Source of the DNA: Notolepis coatsorum
Taxonomy: Eukaryota > Chordata > Actinopteri > Aulopiformes > Paralepididae
NCBI GenBank assembly: GCA_963971535.1
Contig: OZ020590.1
Span: 155,211,734-155,275,733, forward strand
Length of the DNA: 64,000 bases
Reading direction: 5' to 3'
The notes below the pieces were generated by a model that was not told the origin of the DNA, ran no database searches, and saw only the letters and a list, made by a program, of their open reading frames with translations. A program made the position numbers and the translations under genes. Below are positions 42,500-52,082 of the stretch, piece by piece. The stretch's first letter is position 1; every line of letters begins with the position of its first letter.

Positions 42500-42780
42500 A
42501 GGCCCTTATTGGTAAGCTACCTCATAATACTACAGCATTATTGGAATGGAATTTTGGAATGTATGGGACCCGTTCTAGTGTCTGGCTGCATGGTCCTTAA
42601 GGTCTCCCCGAGTTTGTTCAGAAAAGGCTAAATCTGCATTTTGCTACAGTATGATGCCTCTAGCTCATGGAATAAACTCCACCAGTCCTTAAAGCTTGAG
42701 ATTCTCCCCTCTGTTGCAGAGTTTAAGACCCCGATCTACAACCTTTGTCAGTCAAAGTTGTACGTGTTTTGATTTGCTAT
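42500..42780 (+). pseudogene. Decayed LINE reverse-transcriptase C-terminus
   Basis: Split over two frames I read GTRSSVWLHGP, then SSSWNKLHQSLKLEILPSV followed by AEFKTPIYNL. This is the pattern (RS..L..P; WN.L...LKL......FK) seen at the C-terminus of many fish LINE RT proteins. Stops and a frameshift lie between the two pieces. The sequence downstream to about 42960 looks like its 3' untranslated region. Confidence 0.6.
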
Positions 42781-43345
42781 CCTTGCTTTTTGCCTCGTCT
42801 CGTTGTCTAGACATATTTGATATGCTGTGCGATTTGATATGCTTTCTTCTTGCTAATTAAACGTCTCTATGTACACTCGACTTGACTGTAAATGAGGGAA
42901 ACCTCAGTGGCTTTTTGAGTTTGAATGAAGGTTTGAAATAAAATGTAAATTAAACGTGTATGATACGGAGTCGAGCACGTTTGAGGACTTTCTCAGGGAC
43001 TAAACTTGTATGTATCCCCCCAGAAGATTCCTGTGCCCAGTCCTGCATGCAACGTCACTGTAATTAAACATGCATGATGCTGCTCCCAAAAAAGGAAACT
43101 CGTGAAATGGAACTGCTGAATACCAGTCTAGCCTGAAAGAGTAAAAATACAACCTCTACCGGCAGATTACGGGGTTCGAGCGCATATAGGAAGGTTTGAT
43201 TACGGGGTTCGAACACATATGGCGGACGTTAAAGACTTTTACGATAAACATTGTAGGTGGTAAAGAACGTTCAAAGACGGTGATTAAGACGCTGGCAACA
43301 ATCAACGTAATGATAGGACATCCACCCAGTGACATCGTAAGCAGT
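42781..43345. other. No gene recognised; short direct repeat at 43165-43225
   Basis: 'gattacggggttcgarcrcatat' occurs twice, near 43165 and 43198. The beginning of the 162-codon frame at 43196 crosses into the gypsy LTR and is not a gene. Confidence 0.4.
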
Positions 43346-43466
43346 ACATCTGTGAGGTTTCTGTCCTTGCGCTCTCACTCGTTCTGTTCCTTTAACCACC
43401 CTCGCTTTGTTTTCATTCATTTTCTGTCAATTGGTTCTATCCCCTCGTTCACACGTTTCTCCCCGT

Positions 43467-43582
43467 TGACGTCATCAGAGACGTCGCTGATTGGTTCTCT
43501 CACTTCCCCACGCTTTTCAATCACATTCCCCAGCTGTCACTGCTTTCTCCCCGTTGACGTCATCAGAGACGTCGCTGATTGG
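43467..43582 (+). promoter_or_regulatory. Duplicated U3 enhancer: two CRE and two inverted CCAAT boxes
   Basis: TGACGTCA, the consensus cAMP-response element, is at 43467-43474 and 43555-43562. Each is followed about 16 bp later by GATTGG (inverted CCAAT) at about 43489 and 43577. The 60-70-bp block around them is repeated with 88-bp spacing. It sits 45-160 bp upstream of the TATA-like TATTTATA, where a proximal promoter would be. Transcription factor binding is inferred from motif identity only. Confidence 0.6.
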
Positions 43583-43624
43583 TTCTCTCACTTCCCCACG
43601 CTTTTCAATCAATCGATCCCTCAT

Positions 43625-43632
43625 TATTTATA
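43625..43632 (+). promoter_or_regulatory. LTR TATA box
   Basis: TATTTATA lies about 32 bp upstream of G43657, the first base of the segment complementary to the primer site. This spacing is compatible with transcription starting at or just before that base. Confidence 0.6.
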
Positions 43633-44583
43633 CCCCGTTTTTCCCCACTCTAAGTTGTTGGATCGTCTTGTTTTGTCGCCTTGATTTGTCTCTGGAGATT
43701 TTTCCCCGTTGCTGTTGCTGCTGCTTTTTTCTCTGTGCTGTTCTTCAGGAATTCCTAGAAGCCTTCGCTTTGATACCTGCTCCCGTGGCGCGCGCTCGCC
43801 TCCACTGTTGTTCCAGTTCCAATTACGCATCTCGTCTGGGTGAGTTATCTTTTTGACTGTTCTTGACCTATTCCATTTTTCGTGTGTAAATTTACGCTGA
43901 AGACTACCACCTTTTTGTCAAACAGTCACTCACCCAGCCATTATCTATTTTTGCTATTTCCTTTATGGAATAATATTTTGGGATCTACCATCTCCCTCTG
44001 TGTGCTTGCTCACACCGAAGATATTATTTCACAATTGGACTGTGTGTTTACATGAAGAGATTCACTGTGTGTTTGCTCACACCGAAGATATTATTTCACA
44101 ATTGGACTGTGTATTTACATGAAGATATTCACTGTGTGTTTACATGAAGATATTCACTGTGTGTTTACATGAAGATATTCACTGGGACTGTGTTTGGATT
44201 TAGCTCTCTGTGTTGTTAACACGAAGAGTTTCACTTGGGCTGTTTTTGGAATTGTGCTCTCTGTGTTGTTAACACGAAGAGATTCACTTGGGCTGTGTTT
44301 GGAACTGTGCTCACTGTGTTGTTAACACGAAGAATTGTACACCCTGTTCTCCTGCTCGTTTAAGACTGCTCTGTCACTGACTCGATCCCTCTCTCCCTCT
44401 CTCGGTCTCGCAACAACATCTGAGAACCCACCGAGAGGATTCTGCAGAGCGGTTCAGAAGTCAACACCTGCTTCCCAAGACAACCCTCACGGGAGAAGCT
44501 GCAGAGCAGCAGAACTTTGCCCCTTGATCATTGTACCTGTCTTGTTTGACTTGCTTTCCCTGTTTCTGTTATTCCTAGTACCA

Positions 44584-44589
44584 AATAAA
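44584..44589 (+). terminator. Gypsy LTR polyadenylation signal
   Basis: AATAAA in ACCAAATAAACAAG, about 75 bp before the LTR end. The 3' LTR copy at 50294-50299 is the one that would be used for the genomic transcript. Confidence 0.6.
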
Positions 44590-44667
44590 CAAGCCCTCGT
44601 ATTTGGCAACTCTGAATCCTACTCTCTTGTGTCGTTGCGTTTGGGGTCGGTGTCAAACCTTAACATT

Positions 44668-44677
44668 ACGATCCAAC
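44668..44677 (+). promoter_or_regulatory. Self-priming primer-binding site
   Basis: ACGATCCAAC starts 2 nt after the 5' LTR. It does not begin with the TGG expected of a tRNA-primed site. It is the exact reverse complement of GTTGGATCGT at 43657-43666, about 32 bp downstream of the TATA box, the predicted 5' end of the transcript. In Tf1 of fission yeast the first 11 nt of the RNA fold back on the primer site and are cleaved to make the primer; fish sushi elements are thought to do the same. Ten paired bases fit that model. Confidence 0.65.
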
Positions 44678-44684
44678 CAACAAT

Positions 44685-45734
44685 ATGACGACCCCAGCCG
44701 ACACAGAGAGGGTCAAAACCGCACTTGCTATTCAAGTCGAGTTGACCAGGGATCACGGTCTCCAATTAGAGCGGGCTGCGGCTGCGGTGCAAGACCTCAG
44801 GGACCAGGTCTTGCCTATGCAGGGTTCTATGGCCGCTATGGCGGGACAACAGTCCGAGATTCTCGCTCAGCTTAACTCGCTGGGCGACGCCGTTAACACT
44901 TTTCATCTCTCATACCCTTCAGGAACATTCCCCGCAGCCCCAGCAGATCTCGCACCTCGGGAACCCCATCTCTCCGTCCCACGGCTGTTCGACGGTAATC
45001 CCGAGGAGTGTGCCACATTCATCATGCAATGTGAGTTGGTTTTCCGTCATCAACCAAGCCGTTTTTCTGCTCATGGGTCCCGAGTGGCTTTTATAACCAA
45101 CCTACTTTCAGGCCATGCTGCCCAGTGGGTCACTTCCTCCTGGGCAATGGAAGCAGATTTTTTGTTCTCCTACCCAGACTTCGTGGCGGAGCTCCGCAGA
45201 GTGTTCCACCATCCAGCCCGAGGTCTGGACCCTGGAGCCCGGTTGGGGACCTTCCGACAAGGGAGCGGCAGGGTGACGGACTATGTCATAGAGTTTCGAC
45301 TGGCGGCGGTGGAGAGTGGATGGAACAAACCTGCTCTTCGCCTAACCTTCATAAGGGGGCTCAGTGACGCAGTCCGGGACCAGCTCGCTACCAGGGAGGT
45401 GCCCGACTCCCTCGAGGAGCTGTTTAGCCTTGTCATCCGTGTTGACGGACGCCTCCTGGAGAGAAGGCGCGAGAGGACCCGACTGTCACCTCCTGAAGCA
45501 CCCCGGACTCCTGGACGCCCCGTCCCCAACACTACTGATGGTAACAGGCTTCCCCGTCCGGTGCGCGAAGAGGAACCCATGCAGCTGGGACGCTCTCATC
45601 TGAGCCAGGCGGAGCGTCAGGCAAGGCTCAGGTCCGGTCTCTGCCTCTACTGCGGAGGTGCGGGACACCGTATCGCCGACTGCCCTACCCGGCCAAAAGA
45701 TCGGGCTCACCAAGACCCCGGGAGATCCTGGTGA
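44685..45734 (+). CDS. Gypsy gag (capsid and nucleocapsid)
   Basis: A 349-codon frame beginning 19 bp after the LTR. Residues about 10-60 are alanine/glutamine-rich and probably helical. A retrotransposon gag capsid domain spans about 104-262 (FDGNPEECATFIMQCELVF through SLEELFSLVIRVDGRL). A CCHC zinc knuckle CLYCGGAGHRIADC lies at 320-333 near the C-terminus. It forms the particle shell and packages element RNA. The stop overlaps the -1 frame that carries protease, which stays open upstream to at least 45600, so a -1 frameshift during translation is the likely route to pol. I could not pick out a canonical slippery heptamer. Confidence 0.92.
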   Translation: MTTPADTERVKTALAIQVELTRDHGLQLERAAAAVQDLRDQVLPMQGSMAAMAGQQSEILAQLNSLGDAVNTFHLSYPSGTFPAAPADLAPREPHLSVPRLFDGNPEECATFIMQCELVFRHQPSRFSAHGSRVAFITNLLSGHAAQWVTSSWAMEADFLFSYPDFVAELRRVFHHPARGLDPGARLGTFRQGSGRVTDYVIEFRLAAVESGWNKPALRLTFIRGLSDAVRDQLATREVPDSLEELFSLVIRVDGRLLERRRERTRLSPPEAPRTPGRPVPNTTDGNRLPRPVREEEPMQLGRSHLSQAERQARLRSGLCLYCGGAGHRIADCPTRPKDRAHQDPGRSW

Positions 45735-46188
45735 GCCGTTTTTCCCAGTCCCAGCGCCGCGCACCACCTGACCATCTGATGAACGTCACCCTGGCCTGGG
45801 GGGACCAACGTGCCACGGTGGAGGCCCTCATCGACTCTGGGGCAGACGAGAACTTCCTCGACTTCGAGTTTGCCACCCAAGCCAACATACCTCTTGAGGC
45901 CCTTATGAGGCCCTTGGAGATCTTTTCGTTGGACCAACACCGCCTGGCCGACATCTCTCAACGCACCGGCCCAGTCGTGCTGACCATCGCTGGGAACCAC
46001 GTCGAGAGAATCCAGTTCCTCATTACCCAATCCCCCCTTGTCCCGGTGGTCCTGGGTAGGCCCTGGCTCGCGCTGCACGAGCCCCACATCGCCTGGTCCT
46101 CCGGTACCATCAGGGGCTGGAGCTCCTCCTGTCACGCCCGCTGTCTGCAGGCGGCGTCCTGTCCCCCCCCCGGAGACCGGCTGGTGAG
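45731..46188 (+). CDS. Gypsy pol part 1: aspartic protease (-1 frame)
   Basis: This frame lies one base back from gag and probably has no start of its own; GTG at 45731 is only the first codon after the gag stop region. The protease motif is [12 protein letters not shown], with the catalytic Asp codon at 45833-45835, and it ends in a hydrophobic [13 protein letters not shown] flap-like and core segment. The frame continues to 46348, but after the 9-C run at 46163-46171 it no longer carries pol sequence. RT continues in another frame. Confidence 0.85.
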
Positions 46189-49065
46189 TTGCCCCCGGAC
46201 CCCTCGTCCATTCCTCCCGAGTACCACGACCTCATGGAGGTATTCAGTAAGACCAGGGCTCAGGCCCTTCCACCTCACCGCCCCTATGACTGCGCCATCG
46301 ACCTCCGCCAAGGGGCTCCCCTTCCCGGCAGCCGCCTCTACAGTCTGACTGTCCCGGAGAAGAAGGCGATGGATCTCTACATCTCTGAGTCATTGGAAGC
46401 AGGACTCATTCGGCCTTCCTCCTCCCCGGTGGCAGCCGGGTTCTTCTTTGTTGGTAAGAAGGATGGGGACCTGCGACCCTGCATCGACTATCGTCAGCTC
46501 AACGAGATCACCATCAAGAACAAATACCCCCTACCTTTCATGAGCTCCACCTTCGAGCCACTGACCCAGGCCTCGTTCTTCACCAAGCTGGATCTCCGAA
46601 GTGCCTACCATCTTGTCCGCATTCGTGAGGGCGATGAATGGAAGACCGCCTTCAAGACCCCCAGGGGCCACTATGAGTACCTTGTGATGCCGTTCGGCCT
46701 CACCAACGCCCCGGCGGTATTCCAGGCACTCATGAACGATGTCCTCCGTGACATGCTGGAGGTGTTCGTGGTGGTGTACCTGGACGACATTCTTATCTTT
46801 TCCAGGACCCTCGAGGAACACATCCTGCATGTCCGTCGGGTGCTGGAGCGCCTCCTCCACAATCGGCTCTTCGTCAAGGCGGAGAAGTGCCGTTTCCACT
46901 CCAACTCCGTCGAGTACCTGGGCTTCATCGTTGAGAAGGGCTTGACCCGAGCGGATCCTCGCAAGATCCAGGCTGTGGAGGATTGGCCGGAACCCACCAC
47001 TCGGAAGGAGTTACAGAGTTTCCTCGGGTTCGCCAACTTCTACCGAAGGTTCATCCGGAACTACAGTCAAGTGGCGGAGCCTCTTACCAAGCTGACCTCC
47101 CCCGCTCTGCCGTTCGACTGGTCCCCAGCGGCATGCGCTGCGTTCCGCTCCCTCAAGAGAAGGTTCACTTCCGCCCCTATCCTGCTCCACCCTGACCCCA
47201 AGAGACAGTTCATCGTGGAGGTGGACGCCTCGGATTCTGGTCTGGGCGCTGTCCTATCCCAACGTTCTCCTTCCGACCAGAAGGTACATCCTTGCGCCTT
47301 CTACTCGCGTCGCTTCCTCCCCGCCGAGAGGAACTACGACACCGGCAATCGGGAGCTACTGGCGGTCGTGGCTGCGCTGGAGGAGTGGCGTCATTGGCTA
47401 GAGGGTGCCGAGGAGCCTTTTACCATCTGGACGGACCACAAGAACCTAACGTTCATCCGCGCTTCCAGGCGCCTCAACGGTCGGCAGGCGAGGTGGGCCA
47501 GTTTCCTCAGTCGGTTCGACTTCTCGCTGACCTTCCGCCCCGGTTCCCGCAACACGAAGGCCGACTCTCTGTCCCGGATGCACTCCAAGGGGGCTCCACC
47601 CTCTGAGGTCCCATCTCCCATCATCCCGGAGGCCCGAGTGGTTGGAGCCATCACCTTGGGCATCGAGGGTGTGGTGAGGCGTGCCCTTCGCTTCCAACGT
47701 GCTCCAAGCAACGTCCCTAGGAGCCGTCTCTTCGTCCCCGACTCTGTCCGGTCCCAGGTACTGCTGTGGGGCCATACCAGCCGGTTCGCCTGCCACCCAG
47801 GCGTCCATCGCACGTTCTCCTTCCTGGCTCGTCGTTTCTGGTGGCCCACCATGCGGAACGACGTCAAGGAGTTCGTATTGGCCTGCGCGGTCTGTGCCCG
47901 CAGCAAGGCCTCTCACCAGGCACCCTCCGGGCTCTTGCAGCCCCTTCCCGTTCCAAGCCGTCCGTGGTCACATGTGGCGCTCGACTTCGTCACTGGTCTA
48001 CCCTCCTCCCAGGGGAACACCTGCCTTCTGACCGTGGTGGATCGATTCAGCAAGGGGGTCCACCTCGTGGCCCTCTCCAAGCTTCCCTCAGCAGCCGAGA
48101 CGGCGGACCTCCTGACGCACCACGTGTTCCGCCTTCACGGCTTTCCCCAGGACATCGTCTCTGACCGGGGGCCCCAGTTCACCTCCCAGGTATGGCGGGC
48201 TTTCTGCAAAGGATTGGGGGCAACGGTCAGTCTCTCCTCTGGCTATCACCCCCAGACAAACGGGCAGACGGAGAGGATGAACCAGAGCGTGGAGTCTGCT
48301 CTTCGGTGTGTGGCAGCCGAGAGGCCGGCATCCTGGAGCCGTTTCCTTCCCTGGGTTGAGTACTCCATCAATTCAATGGTCAGTTCCGCCACCGGCCTCT
48401 CCCCTTTTGAGGCCTCCCTGGGCTACCAGCCCCCTCTTTTTCCCGCACAGGAGACGGAAGTGGCAGTTCCCTCCGTGCAGGTCCACCTCGACCGCTGCCG
48501 TCGAGTTTGGGAGATCACCAGGACCGCGCTGCTCCGAACATCTGAGCGCGCCTGTCGTGGTGCCGACCGGCGCCGGGTTCCCGCGCCGACTTACCGCCCT
48601 GGGCAGAGGGTGTGGCTCTCCGCGAAGGACCTCCCGCTACGGTCCTCGGCCAAGAAGCTCAACCCCCGCTTCGTCGGTCCTTTCGAGGTCCTGAAGATAC
48701 TCAGTCCGGCGGCCCTGCGCCTGAAGCTTCCTGCATCCATGCACATCCACCCCGTGTTCCATGTCTCCCGGGTTAAGGCCGTCTCCCTCTGTCCCCTTAT
48801 GCCTCCGGCTCCTGATCCGCCGCCTCCTGTGCTAGTGGATGGTCACCCCCAGTGGCAGGTCCGCCGGTTGATGGGCGTTCGTCGGCGGGGCCGAGGGTTC
48901 CAATACCTGGTGGACTGGGAGGGTTACGGCCCTGAGGAGCGTAGCTGGGTCTCCCGGCAGCTCATCGTGGATCCCGGCTTGATCACCGACTTCCATCGGG
49001 CCCATCCTGACGAGCCGGGTCGGCCTGGTCGCCGGGTGGCTCCCGTGGAGGGGGGGGTACTGTGA
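46189..49065 (+). CDS. Gypsy pol part 2: RT, RNase H, integrase, chromodomain
   Basis: An uninterrupted 958-codon stretch; its open frame begins further 5', near the C run, and TTG at 46189 is not a real start. Residue positions are counted from 46189. RT has FGLTNAP and YLDD (197-200). RNase H has [13 protein letters not shown] (Asp 346) and TDHKNLTF. Integrase has a zinc finger (His 529 and 536, Cys 566 and 569), catalytic Asp 599 (LDFVTGLP), Asp 659 (SDRGPQF) and Glu 695 (GQTERMN). A C-terminal chromodomain (about 890-945; [17 protein letters not shown]) places it among the chromoviruses and would steer integration by binding modified histone tails. The stop overlaps the start of the 3' LTR by a few bases. 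Confidence 0.93.
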   Translation: MPPDPSSIPPEYHDLMEVFSKTRAQALPPHRPYDCAIDLRQGAPLPGSRLYSLTVPEKKAMDLYISESLEAGLIRPSSSPVAAGFFFVGKKDGDLRPCIDYRQLNEITIKNKYPLPFMSSTFEPLTQASFFTKLDLRSAYHLVRIREGDEWKTAFKTPRGHYEYLVMPFGLTNAPAVFQALMNDVLRDMLEVFVVVYLDDILIFSRTLEEHILHVRRVLERLLHNRLFVKAEKCRFHSNSVEYLGFIVEKGLTRADPRKIQAVEDWPEPTTRKELQSFLGFANFYRRFIRNYSQVAEPLTKLTSPALPFDWSPAACAAFRSLKRRFTSAPILLHPDPKRQFIVEVDASDSGLGAVLSQRSPSDQKVHPCAFYSRRFLPAERNYDTGNRELLAVVAALEEWRHWLEGAEEPFTIWTDHKNLTFIRASRRLNGRQARWASFLSRFDFSLTFRPGSRNTKADSLSRMHSKGAPPSEVPSPIIPEARVVGAITLGIEGVVRRALRFQRAPSNVPRSRLFVPDSVRSQVLLWGHTSRFACHPGVHRTFSFLARRFWWPTMRNDVKEFVLACAVCARSKASHQAPSGLLQPLPVPSRPWSHVALDFVTGLPSSQGNTCLLTVVDRFSKGVHLVALSKLPSAAETADLLTHHVFRLHGFPQDIVSDRGPQFTSQVWRAFCKGLGATVSLSSGYHPQTNGQTERMNQSVESALRCVAAERPASWSRFLPWVEYSINSMVSSATGLSPFEASLGYQPPLFPAQETEVAVPSVQVHLDRCRRVWEITRTALLRTSERACRGADRRRVPAPTYRPGQRVWLSAKDLPLRSSAKKLNPRFVGPFEVLKILSPAALRLKLPASMHIHPVFHVSRVKAVSLCPLMPPAPDPPPPVLVDGHPQWQVRRLMGVRRRGRGFQYLVDWEGYGPEERSWVSRQLIVDPGLITDFHRAHPDEPGRPGRRVAPVEGGVL
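49048..49058 (+). promoter_or_regulatory. Gypsy polypurine tract
   Basis: 'ggaggggggggta' lies two to three bases before the 3' LTR and inside the end of the pol frame. This is the usual place for the plus-strand primer. Confidence 0.7.
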
Positions 49066-50375
49066 GGTTTCTGTCCTTGCGCTCTCACTCGTTCTGTTCC
49101 TTTAACCACCCTCGCTTTGTTTTCATTCATTTTCTGTCAATTGGTTCTATCCCCTCGTTCACACGTTTCTCCCCGTTGACGTCATCAGAGACGTCGCTGA
49201 TTGGTTCTCTCACTTCCCCACGCTTTTCAATCACATTCCCCAGCTGTCACTGCTTTCTCCCCGTTGACGTCATCAGAGACGTCGCTGATTGGTTCTCTCA
49301 CTTCCCCACGCTTTTCAATCAATCGATCCCTCATTATTTATACCCCGTTTTTCCCCACTCTAAGTTGTTGGATCGTCTTGTTTTGTCGCCTTGATTTGTC
49401 TCTGGAGATTTTTCCCCGTTGCTGTTGCTGCTGCTTTTTTCTCTGTGCTGTTCTTCAGGAATTCCTAGAAGCCTTCGCTTTGATACCTGCTCCCGTGGCG
49501 CGCGCTCGCCTCCACTGTTGTTCCAGTTCCAATTACGCATCTCGTCTGGGTGAGTTATCTTTTTGACTGTTCTTGACCTATTCCATTTTTCGTGTGTAAA
49601 TTTACGCTGAAGACTACCACCTTTTTGTCAAACAGTCACTCACCCAGCCATTATCTATTTTTGCTATTTCCTTTATGGAATAATATTTTGGGATCTACCA
49701 TCTCCCTCTGTGTGCTTGCTCACACCGAAGATATTATTTCACAATTGGACTGTGTGTTTACATGAAGAGATTCACTGTGTGTTTGCTCACACCGAAGATA
49801 TTATTTCACAATTGGACTGTGTATTTACATGAAGATATTCACTGTGTGTTTACATGAAGATATTCACTGTGTGTTTACATGAAGATATTCACTGGGACTG
49901 TGTTTGGATTTAGCTCTCTGTGTTGTTAACACGAAGAGTTTCACTTGGGCTGTTTTTGGAATTGTGCTCTCTGTGTTGTTAACACGAAGAGATTCACTTG
50001 GGCTGTGTTTGGAACTGTGCTCACTGTGTTGTTAACACGAAGAATTGTACACCCTGTTCTCCTGCTCGTTTAAGACTGCTCTGTCACTGACTCGATCCCT
50101 CTCTCCCTCTCTCGGTCTCGCAACAACATCTGAGAACCCACCGAGAGGATTCTGCAGAGCGGTTCAGAAGTCAACACCTGCTTCCCAAGACAACCCTCAC
50201 GGGAGAAGCTGCAGAGCAGCAGAACTTTGCCCCTTGATCATTGTACCTGTCTTGTTTGACTTGCTTTCCCTGTTTCTGTTATTCCTAGTACCAAATAAAC
50301 AAGCCCTCGTATTTGGCAACTCTGAATCCTACTCTCTTGTGTCGTTGCGTTTGGGGTCGGTGTCAAACCTTAACA
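49061..50375 (+). repeat. Gypsy 3' LTR
   Basis: Identical in length and, as far as I can read, in sequence to the 5' LTR at a constant offset of 5710 bp. Followed by ACATC (50376-50380). The preceding polypurine tract is GGAGGGGGGG at about 49048-49057. Confidence 0.95.
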
Positions 50376-50380
50376 ACATC

Positions 50381-50621
50381 ATTCTATTAATGATGAATCA
50401 CGAAAGACTATCTCATACTTTAACGTCTTTCGACCATGTATGAGAAGTGAAATAGGGATCAGGAAGCGGGTGGGAACTCGTTACATAGCCACGGACAAGG
50501 GAGTGGGTTTGGTTTCAACATGGGGGGGAGGGGGGGCGCACTTTAAGCGCAGGGTCTGGGTGTCCTACCCTATGAAATCTTGAGCGTCTACTTTTACGAG
50601 AGGCATGTCTGCAAGACTGAG
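50381..50621. other. No gene recognised
   Basis: Flank of the gypsy insertion. A short G-rich stretch is at 50521-50536. Confidence 0.4.
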
Positions 50622-50652
<31 letters not shown>

Positions 50653-50770
50653 ACCTTTATTTATTCTCGAGATTATAATTGAAGTCTCCCTCATTTTCAA
50701 TGTCGTCGAGACTTTACAGACATTTCAATGCACACATTTCTACAATATAACAATAATAAATATTAATAAC
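50622..50770 (-). repeat. (ATC)n tract with LINE-like 3' end, reverse
   Basis: About ten ATC units (50622-50652) adjoin 'aacctttatttattctcgag'. The minus strand reads as '..gagaataaataaaggtt' plus a trinucleotide tail, the layout of a LINE 3' terminus. Confidence 0.5.
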
Positions 50771-51205
50771 TATCTATATAGTACTCTTCACACATGGACC
50801 GCAGTCCAGAGTGCACCACAGATGGTACGGTTCTTTAGCGGTGTTTTGTTGGTTAATATATAGTTAGAAGTGAGATGGATATATAAATGTTTTGACTCCC
50901 TTCTTTTTTACCTCTTTTGGGGAGGGGGTTGGCTTTCATGTTAGCTGTATTTTTTGAGGGGGACAAATGTACCTCTTCTCAATATTGAGGGGCATATTTG
51001 AAGCTTGTCAACTTCAAGAGGATGTAACCAGAGCAGCATAACTGGACCACATACCACTTTAACATAACCTTTAATCAGAGCAGCATAACTGGACCACATA
51101 CCATTTTAACATGACCTGTAGAGGTCAAGAGAATCAAGGATTGAATGCTCCCAAGCACTGGGATACACATGTAGAACATCACAACAGAACATCATGTATA
51201 ATCCA

Positions 51206-51368
51206 TACTTTTACTTTAGATACTTTAGTACATTCAACAGCAAATACGCCTCTACTTTTACTTAAGTAGAATTTGAATGGAGGACTTTTACTTTTACCAG
51301 AGTACTCATCAATCTGGGTATTTCTACTTTTACTTAAGTAAAATAACTGTGTCCTTCTTCCACCACTG
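51206..51368 (-). mobile_element. hAT-like MITE end (CAGTGGTGGAAGAAG..)
   Basis: On the minus strand it starts CAGTGGTGGAAGAAGGACAC followed by several 'acttaagtaaaagta' words (also at 51258 and 51330). This end is frequent in fish genomes. The opposite terminus was not found. Confidence 0.6.
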
Positions 51369-51690
51369 GTGAGGGGGACATGTCCCCTGCAACTAGGGCA
51401 AAACTATTAATACATTTTTTTAATCGAAATTGTGATTAGCTTTGCATCCTCGGCATTCCTGTATGCCCACGTCGCGGTAAAAACCTAAACTAACGTTAGC
51501 TGATAACGCTAACTAAGCTAAGCTAGCTAACCCTGCTCACAGACACAGAAAACAAGACACAGTGGAGTTCCAATAGTGAGGAAACGGGGGGGGGGCTGAG
51601 CCTGTCTCGCTTTCTCCCTCTCTCCACTGTACTGTACGTTCAATGAACGTTTAAGTAGCAAACCGTTACACTATAGAAACGAACTGGATA

Positions 51691-51890
51691 GGGCGGCTGG
51701 GTGGCGCAGCGGACTAAGCACTCATCACCAACGCGAGAGACACTGGACACTGGTATCGAATCCAGCTGTCAGCGTTGCCTCTGGCTTGGCCGGCCGTCAT
51801 ACTGGCTCAATTGGCAGAGTCAGCGACTAAACAGCGACTCCTACAGGTCGGTCAGGGCGCCTGCACAGCGAGGAAGGGAGATGGTGAGGG
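51691..51890 (+). mobile_element. SINE family 1, head half
   Basis: It starts GGGCGGCTGGGTGGCGCAGC (box A) with box B 'ggtatcgaatcc', then 'ttggccggccgtcatactgg' and 'ctcctacaggtcggtc'. It is cut off at about 51890 by a purine-rich minisatellite. Confidence 0.75.
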
Positions 51891-52082
51891 TAGTGTGAGG
51901 AGGAGGAGAAGGGTGGAGGGGGAGTAGAAGGGTGGAGGAGGAGGAGTAGAAGGGTGGAGGAGGAGAAGAAGGGTGGAGGAGAAGGAGGAGAATGGTGGAG
52001 GAGGGGTAGAAGGGTGGAGGAGGAGGAGGAGGAGGAGGAGGAGGAGGAGGAGGAGGAGGAGGAGGAGGAGGAGGAGAAGGGG
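51891..52082 (+). repeat. (AGG)n purine-rich tract
   Basis: It is built from AGG triplets and 'agaagggtgg' words, with about 18 consecutive AGG units at 52017-52076. It is strand-asymmetric (purine on plus) and 190 bp long. Four proline/serine/leucine/arginine-repeat frames through it are artefacts. Confidence 0.92.

Larger units (their letters stand above)
43351..44665 (+). repeat. Gypsy 5' LTR
   Basis: It starts TGTGAGGTTTCTG and ends ACCTTAACA. Upstream of the TATA box is an 88-bp spaced duplication with CRE and CCAAT-type motifs. Downstream are internal tandem families: two copies of a block with 'tgctcacaccgaagata', three 26-bp units with 'gtttacatgaagatattcac', and three units of about 57 bp with 'tgttgttaacacgaag'. 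AATAAA is at 44584-44589. Frames through the LTR are not genes; they recur identically in the 3' LTR. Confidence 0.95.
43351..50375 (+). mobile_element. Ty3/gypsy chromodomain retrotransposon (Tf1/sushi type), full length
   Basis: A 7025-bp element with LTRs 43351-44665 and 49061-50375, each 1315 bp. I found no difference between them on line-by-line reading. The target duplication is ACATC (43346-43350 and 50376-50380). Order: LTR, self-complementary primer site, gag, protease, RT, RNase H, integrase, chromodomain, LTR. Identical LTRs mean a very recent insertion. The only coding fault seen is a frame change at a run of 9 C between protease and RT. There is no envelope frame. A decayed relative is at 2004-3397. 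Confidence 0.95.

Noticed and set aside
43491..44688. Frames in the gypsy LTR repeated at 49201 and 50045
   Set aside because: Identical because the two LTRs are identical. They have no domain and lie across promoter and R/U5 sequence.
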